DNA from: Chersky-299 sp963749535 | GTDB lineage: Bacteria; Actinomycetota; Thermoleophilia; RBG-16-64-13 | Length of the DNA: 64,000 nucleotides | Direction of reading: 5' to 3' | NCBI GenBank assembly: GCA_963749535.1 | Contig: CAVVNF010000014.1 | Coordinates: 176,892-240,891, forward strand | Shown here: positions 60,388 through 64,000 of the stretch, piece by piece | Layout of the letters: the number at the start of each line of letters is the position of its first letter | How positions within the stretch are numbered: the stretch's first letter is position 1 | The notes under the pieces: model-generated | What the model saw: the letters and a program-made list of their open reading frames with translations, nothing else | Told to the model about the DNA's origin: nothing | Database searches by the model: none | Translations under genes and position numbers: made by a program

Positions 60388-61087
60388 ACTCCACAACGTC
60401 CAGACTTTTTACGGCAACGTCCAGGTATTGAAAGATCTCTCCATAAGAGTATCCGAAGGAGAAATCATCACACTGATAGGCGCGAACGGCGCCGGTAAGA
60501 CGACCACCCTCATGTCCATCTCCGGCATAGTACCTCCGAGGACAGGTGATATCCTGTTTGACGGCAACCCCATCCAGAACTTGAGTCCCGACAATATCGT
60601 CGCAGCAGGAATTTCTCTCGTGCCGGAAGGCCGACGCATATTCCCCCGCCTGACGGTAATAGAAAATCTGGACATGGGGGCCTTTCTCAGGAGAGATAAC
60701 GCAGCCATAAAAAAAGACGTGCACCACATCTTCGAACTCTTTCCCATCCTCGCGGAAAGACGCCATCAACAAGGCGGCACTCTGAGCGGCGGGGAGCAGC
60801 AGATGCTGGCCATCTCGCGGGCGCTCATGGCAAGGCCGCGCCTCCTTCTTCTCGACGAGCCGTCTTTGGGTCTCGGCCCGATTTTTGTCAAACTGATTTT
60901 TGAAATCATCAGAAAAATCAACACGGAAAGCAGAACGACAATATTCCTCGTGGAACAGAACGCACACATGGCGCTCAAGGTAGCCCACCGCGGCTACGTG
61001 ATGGAAAACGGCCGCATCACCCTTGAAGGTTCCGCCGACACACTTCTCCACAACGAGGACGTGAAGAAGGCGTATCTGGGAATTTGA
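60380..61087 (+). CDS. livF: Branched-chain amino acid ABC transporter ATPase LivF
   Basis: The second LIV ATPase. 235 aa, GTG start. Walker A GANGAGKTTTLMSISG, the signature LSGGEQQMLAISRAL, Walker B LLLLDEPSLGLGP, and VEQNAHMALKVAHRGYVMEN. Last gene of the liv group; a separate promoter follows. Confidence 0.96.
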   Translation: MLRLHNVQTFYGNVQVLKDLSIRVSEGEIITLIGANGAGKTTTLMSISGIVPPRTGDILFDGNPIQNLSPDNIVAAGISLVPEGRRIFPRLTVIENLDMGAFLRRDNAAIKKDVHHIFELFPILAERRHQQGGTLSGGEQQMLAISRALMARPRLLLLDEPSLGLGPIFVKLIFEIIRKINTESRTTIFLVEQNAHMALKVAHRGYVMENGRITLEGSADTLLHNEDVKKAYLGI

Positions 61088-61121
61088 TGAGAGGCGAAGC
61101 GAAAATGCCTTTACAAAAAAC

Positions 61122-61150
61122 TTGACTTTATCCCCTCGCGCCTATATAAG
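61122..61150 (+). promoter_or_regulatory. Promoter of the cobalamin-riboswitch operon
   Basis: TTGACT (61122-61127) and TATAAG (61145-61150) are 17 bp apart, just upstream of the riboswitch aptamer and 35 bp after livF, so the downstream genes have their own transcript. Confidence 0.75.
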
Positions 61151-61154
61151 CACA

Positions 61155-61328
61155 CATCGGCTTTAGCATACCGGAACACGGTGCAAATCCGTGGCGGACC
61201 CGCCGCTGTAATCGGCGAGGCTCTTCACAACAACTGGTCACTGCCGGGGTTCACCCCGTTGGGAAGACGGTGAAGGGCCCTTGACCCGAGAGCCAGAAGA
61301 CCTGCGAAAACCGAGATAACCGGAATCC
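61155..61328 (+). promoter_or_regulatory. Cobalamin (B12) riboswitch
   Basis: The conserved core is easy to read: GGAACACGGTGCAAATCCG and CCGCCGCTGTAATCGGCGAG (61173-61220), the GGGAAGACGG block (61261-61270) and the B12 box GAGAGCCAGAAGACCTGC (61288-61305). Order and spacing match the adenosylcobalamin class. Bases 61321-61328 lie in the switching region and can pair with the left arm of the terminator that follows. Confidence 0.93.
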
Positions 61329-61337
61329 GATGGTAAA

Positions 61338-61379
61338 GGGTTCCGACAGACGCCAGTCGTCCGTCGGAGCCCTTTTTTT
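61338..61379 (+). terminator. Riboswitch-controlled transcription terminator
   Basis: GGGTTCCGACAGACG (61338-61352) pairs with CGTCCGTCGGAGCCC (61358-61372), followed by seven Ts. CGGAATCC at 61321-61328 can pair with GGGTTCCG at 61338-61345, an antiterminator that excludes the terminator stem. Confidence 0.85.
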
Positions 61380-61412
61380 ATTGTCTGAAAAATACAAGAA
61401 AGGAGAATGCAC

Positions 61413-61520
61413 GTGAAGAAAAAGAAAGCAACAAAAGATGTTATCGCGTATCGGAAGGGCTGCAAAGCCAAAGGAACCGGGCTTTCCCACTACATTCTGA
61501 TGGACAGGAAAGCGAAATAA
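61413..61520 (+). CDS. Short peptide, probable precursor modified by the downstream radical SAM enzyme (CbpA-like)
   Basis: A 35-residue basic peptide: a Lys-rich N-terminus, then RKGCKAKGTGLSHYILMDRK with one Cys. I prefer the GTG at 61413, 7 nt after AAGGAG, over the ATG at 61407, which is only one base from it. The stop overlaps the radical SAM ATG (TAATG). Small size, strong RBS, tight coupling to a SPASM radical SAM gene and the B12 riboswitch match the CbpA/CbpB peptide system that I recall from radical-SAM family models. The product and its function are unknown. Confidence 0.75.
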   Translation: MKKKKATKDVIAYRKGCKAKGTGLSHYILMDRKAK

Positions 61521-62941
61521 TGGCGGTCACGAAAAAGAAGGTAATGAAGGACGCGGCGGCCCCCTCGCGGGGCCGCTTCGTCAACACGGGCAACGGTCCT
61601 ACATTTCAACCGATAGACATCGGCCACCAGGAATATATGGCTGTCATCGAACCGGACACGGCCTTCTGGTCGCTGGTCCCGCGCGAAAAAATCGCCGATG
61701 TCTTTTCCGCGGGCGACCTCGCGAGAGCCTATGCCGGAAAATCCCGGCAGTTCGCGCGCGAGATGGACAAGCTGCGATTCGGGCTTACACCCTCTGCGGT
61801 CTATTTCAATCCTACCGAACGGTGCAACATGAACTGCACCTATTGTTACATACCTGAGAAGATGAGGCGTAAGGGCAAACACATGCCCGAGAAGAAACTG
61901 CTCGAGGCCCTAGGGCTCCTGAAGCAGCACTTCGCCAAGACCCTGACGAAGGGTTCCATGCCGCAGATCATCTTCCACGGGGCGGAGCCCCTGCTCAATC
62001 GTGATGCGGTCTTTGCCGGCATCGAGAAATACGGGAAGGATTTTCTCTTCGGCATCCAGACCAATGCCACACTCCTCGACGATGAGGCCGTCAAGTTCCT
62101 CACGAGCCGCAAGGTGAGCATCGGACTTTCGCTCGACGCCCCCACCGCACAGATTGCCGATCGCACCCGGAAGAACTGGGAGGGCCAGGGGACTTTCAAG
62201 CATGTGCTTGCCGCCATGAAGCGGCTCAGCGGCTACGAAGGCTGGAGCGTCATCTGCACCGTCACCGCTGCAAACATGCGGCACCTCACCAGGCTGGTGG
62301 ATTTTTTTCACGAGCGGGAGGTACCCACATGCCTGATGAACATCCTGCGCTGCACTCTTCCGCCCTCGCGCGGCCTGAAGCCCGGCGATGCAGTTGCGGC
62401 AAGACATTTCCTCACGGCTTTAGACCGTACCTACGAACTATACAGAAAGACCGGCCGCAGACTGACGGTGGGAAATTTTGCCAATATCATCCTTGCCATC
62501 ATCGCGCCCACGGCGCGCAGGCTCATGTGCGACATTTCTCCCTGCGGCGGCGGCAGATGTTTCTTTGCCCTGGCCCCCAACGGCGATATGTTCCCGTGCA
62601 GTGAATTCATCGGGCTTGATCGCTTCCGGGCGGGAAACCTTTTTGAAGATGATATTTCGCGGGTGATGAACTCCGAACAGTTCCGTCTGGTGACAGGCCG
62701 CAAGGTCGAGGATATCGAGCCGTGCCGGCGCTGCGCCATCCGGCACTTCTGCGGATCTCCCTGCCCGGCCGAGGCCTATGAGATGAACGGCGGCATGGAG
62801 AATACCGGCGCCTTCTGCGAGTTCTACGAAGAACAGGTGCGCTACGCCTTTCGCGTCATCGCCGATGGAAAGGTGGACGCATTCCTCTGGGACGACTGGG
62901 ACAAGGGGATGAAAGAAACTTTCAATATGGCAAGCTCTTGA
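61520..62941 (+). CDS. Peptide-modifying radical SAM/SPASM enzyme (CbpB-like)
   Basis: 473 aa. A 90-residue N-terminal region (FQPIDIGHQEYMAVIEPDTA) precedes the radical SAM core, with CNMNCTYCYIPEKMRRKG supplying the CxxxCxxC cluster at about residues 105-112. A C-terminal SPASM-type Cys set (CDISPCGGGRC, MFPCSEFIGL, CRRCAIRHFCGSPC, ENTGAFCEFYEE) can hold auxiliary clusters. Such enzymes form thioether or C-C links in ribosomal peptides. The likely substrate is the 35-residue peptide encoded directly upstream. Expression should fall when B12 is abundant. There is no B12-binding domain in the protein, so the riboswitch link hints at a role in cobalamin or cobalt physiology. Confidence 0.85.
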   Translation: MAVTKKKVMKDAAAPSRGRFVNTGNGPTFQPIDIGHQEYMAVIEPDTAFWSLVPREKIADVFSAGDLARAYAGKSRQFAREMDKLRFGLTPSAVYFNPTERCNMNCTYCYIPEKMRRKGKHMPEKKLLEALGLLKQHFAKTLTKGSMPQIIFHGAEPLLNRDAVFAGIEKYGKDFLFGIQTNATLLDDEAVKFLTSRKVSIGLSLDAPTAQIADRTRKNWEGQGTFKHVLAAMKRLSGYEGWSVICTVTAANMRHLTRLVDFFHEREVPTCLMNILRCTLPPSRGLKPGDAVAARHFLTALDRTYELYRKTGRRLTVGNFANIILAIIAPTARRLMCDISPCGGGRCFFALAPNGDMFPCSEFIGLDRFRAGNLFEDDISRVMNSEQFRLVTGRKVEDIEPCRRCAIRHFCGSPCPAEAYEMNGGMENTGAFCEFYEEQVRYAFRVIADGKVDAFLWDDWDKGMKETFNMASS

Positions 62942-62963
62942 GGATTTGCAGTCAGAGCAAATA

Positions 62964-63673
62964 TTACTTTAACTTCTTTTCTATCTCTTTCCAATTCTCG
63001 ACGACTTCCGCGTCCTCCATCGGAATCGAAACTGAAGGCAAGCGGCTTATACTCGCTGGCGGATTCAATCACGTCCGGCCCGCCGATTACCGCCTTGATC
63101 TGCAGATCCATTTCTTTGATTTCCCTGAATACCTCGCCCTGACCCCAGGGGAGCACAGGCGCAACAGGGAAATTATTTTTCTTCAGCCATGATCTCACGG
63201 ATTCCACACTCAAAAGACCCTTTATGAGATAGACGATGGGAAATCTTTTATGGATTCTTGTTACAGCCTTACTGCTTCCCGGTTTCTCCTTTTTCGAACG
63301 GCCCTTCCAGCAAAGAGCCCCCAACATCGATAAAAACTATCCGCGTTTTCTTCTCTAAGGCCAGGAGTATTCCGCTGTCCTTGTCTTCGCCGGATTTCAC
63401 GCTTATCTTGTAGAGACCTGTTCTTGCCGGGACAAATGTTTTGACGGCAAATCCGTCTCTCCCTGAAAGGTTCTTCCCGATTGACCTCCCGTCGACGATG
63501 AATTCCACAACCTCACCGCCCTTGCTGAGAAGCGTTCCCCTTGTTTCGGCTCTGAGCATGATTTCGCGGCCCTTCAGAGCCACATCATCATAGACTAAGA
63601 CCCTGGCTACCGCCGCATCGGGACATATAGAAAAGAGAGCAGCAGATAAAATGAAAGTTAAGAGAATTCTCAT
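62964..63673 (-). CDS. Secreted protein with Ig-like and HAD-like domains (two consensus indels)
   Basis: A signal peptide (MRILLTFILSAALFSICPDA) is followed by an Ig-like beta domain (about residues 28-110, with GKNLSGRDGFAVKTFVPART) and a C-terminal part resembling a HAD-type fold: TRIVFIDVGGSLLEG, IHKRFPIVYLIKGLLSVESV, AVIGGPDVIESASEYKP. The usual DxD catalytic motif is degenerate (DVGGS), so activity is uncertain. Doubled bases in a Gly codon (GGA/G near 63290) and a Ser codon (TCC/G near 63030) break the frame; repair gives 235 aa ending ENWKEIEKKLK. It converges on the radical SAM gene. Its role is unknown. Confidence 0.6.
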
Positions 63674-64000
63674 ACAGTGCCTCATCGCAGTAAAAATATG
63701 TGTCCCTCACACATAATCCAGATGGAAAGAAAAATCCAGAGGTCTTCGAATTAAGTTAAGGTTCATTCGCTCATGCATACTTCCTCACGTTCACCTTGTG
63801 TCTTAAGAGAATAACAAAAGTTATACAATACCCCGCTTATCCTAACTTCTCAGGTTGAGATTGCAGTGCGGATTCCCGTTTCAAAGAGAATAACGTTTTG
63901 AGTCCAGCAGCGACGCGGCGTCCCATAATTTCCACAATCCCGCCACCACGATATGGTGCTTACAATACCCGCTTTACCGCAAACCGGATCGTCCCGATCT
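63674..64000. other. Gene-free end of the window
   Basis: No coding frame, RNA gene or clear repeat is seen. The stretch is AT-richer than the genes beside it. It probably holds the promoter of the minus-strand secreted protein; no good -35/-10 pair stands out. Confidence 0.4.

Noticed and set aside
28366..61087. One complete LIV transporter made of the solute-binding protein at 29 kb and livM-livG-livF at 59 kb
   Set aside because: The two lie on opposite sides of apparent contig joins and differ in base composition, so they probably belong to different organisms.

Overview
The window is a metagenome-type contig. Bases 1 to about 56.6 kb look like one GC-rich, deep-branching anaerobic member of the Actinomycetota. 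This rests on GC-rich codons, many GTG/TTG starts, a Thr-rich Tat lipoprotein and the gene order around prfA-glyA; the rank is my inference. From about 56.6 kb the contig changes character. An Acidobacteriota-like piece (56.6-57.84 kb) is followed by an AT-richer piece with no recognisable gene (57.84-58.43 kb), then by a Desulfobacterota-like piece (58.43-64 kb). These look like assembly joins, not one chromosome.

Layout. 1-27.4 kb is the RNA polymerase and ribosomal block: rpoB (5' cut), rpoC with an extra alpha-CTD-like tail, rpsL-rpsG-fusA-tuf, the S10 and spc clusters, secY-adk-map-infA-rpmJ, rpsM-rpsK-rpsD-rpoA-rplQ and truA. 28.3-37.2 kb is an all-minus-strand accessory island set between truA and rplM-rpsI. 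It holds a TetR regulator, a DUF362 protein, both subunits of a pyrogallol-phloroglucinol transhydroxylase-type molybdoenzyme, a thiolase and a Tat-exported ABC solute-binding lipoprotein. 37.4-52.6 kb is housekeeping: rplM-rpsI, an alanine/ornithine-racemase-like gene, glmS, an AcpS-NnrE-NnrD fusion, a CBS protein, cca, rpmE, thyX, DUF1385, prfA, a PrmC-TsaC fusion, rpiB and glyA. 52.6-56.6 kb is a patchy stretch with fabH, a ParB-DNA methyltransferase and a terminase remnant. The Desulfobacterota-like end carries livM-livG-livF, then a cobalamin riboswitch with terminator and antiterminator controlling a 35-residue peptide gene and a SPASM radical SAM enzyme, which together look like a peptide-modification (RiPP) system.

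Many conserved genes appear frameshifted. By hand I could place more than sixty indels, and nearly all fall on a codon third position. Either two synonymous third bases are both written (AAG/A, GAC/T, AGC/T, ATC/A) or the third base is missing. After repair nearly every affected gene becomes an exact multiple of three with a normal family length. I therefore read them as consensus artefacts at synonymous strain polymorphisms, not as real frameshifts, and annotate the full genes.

How the parts may work together. The island would convert pyrogallol to phloroglucinol and could feed ring-cleavage products to acetyl-CoA through the thiolase, under TetR control. The reductase and hydrolase steps are not in the window. 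The solute-binding protein near 29 kb and the liv genes near 59 kb should not be paired, because they come from different genomes.
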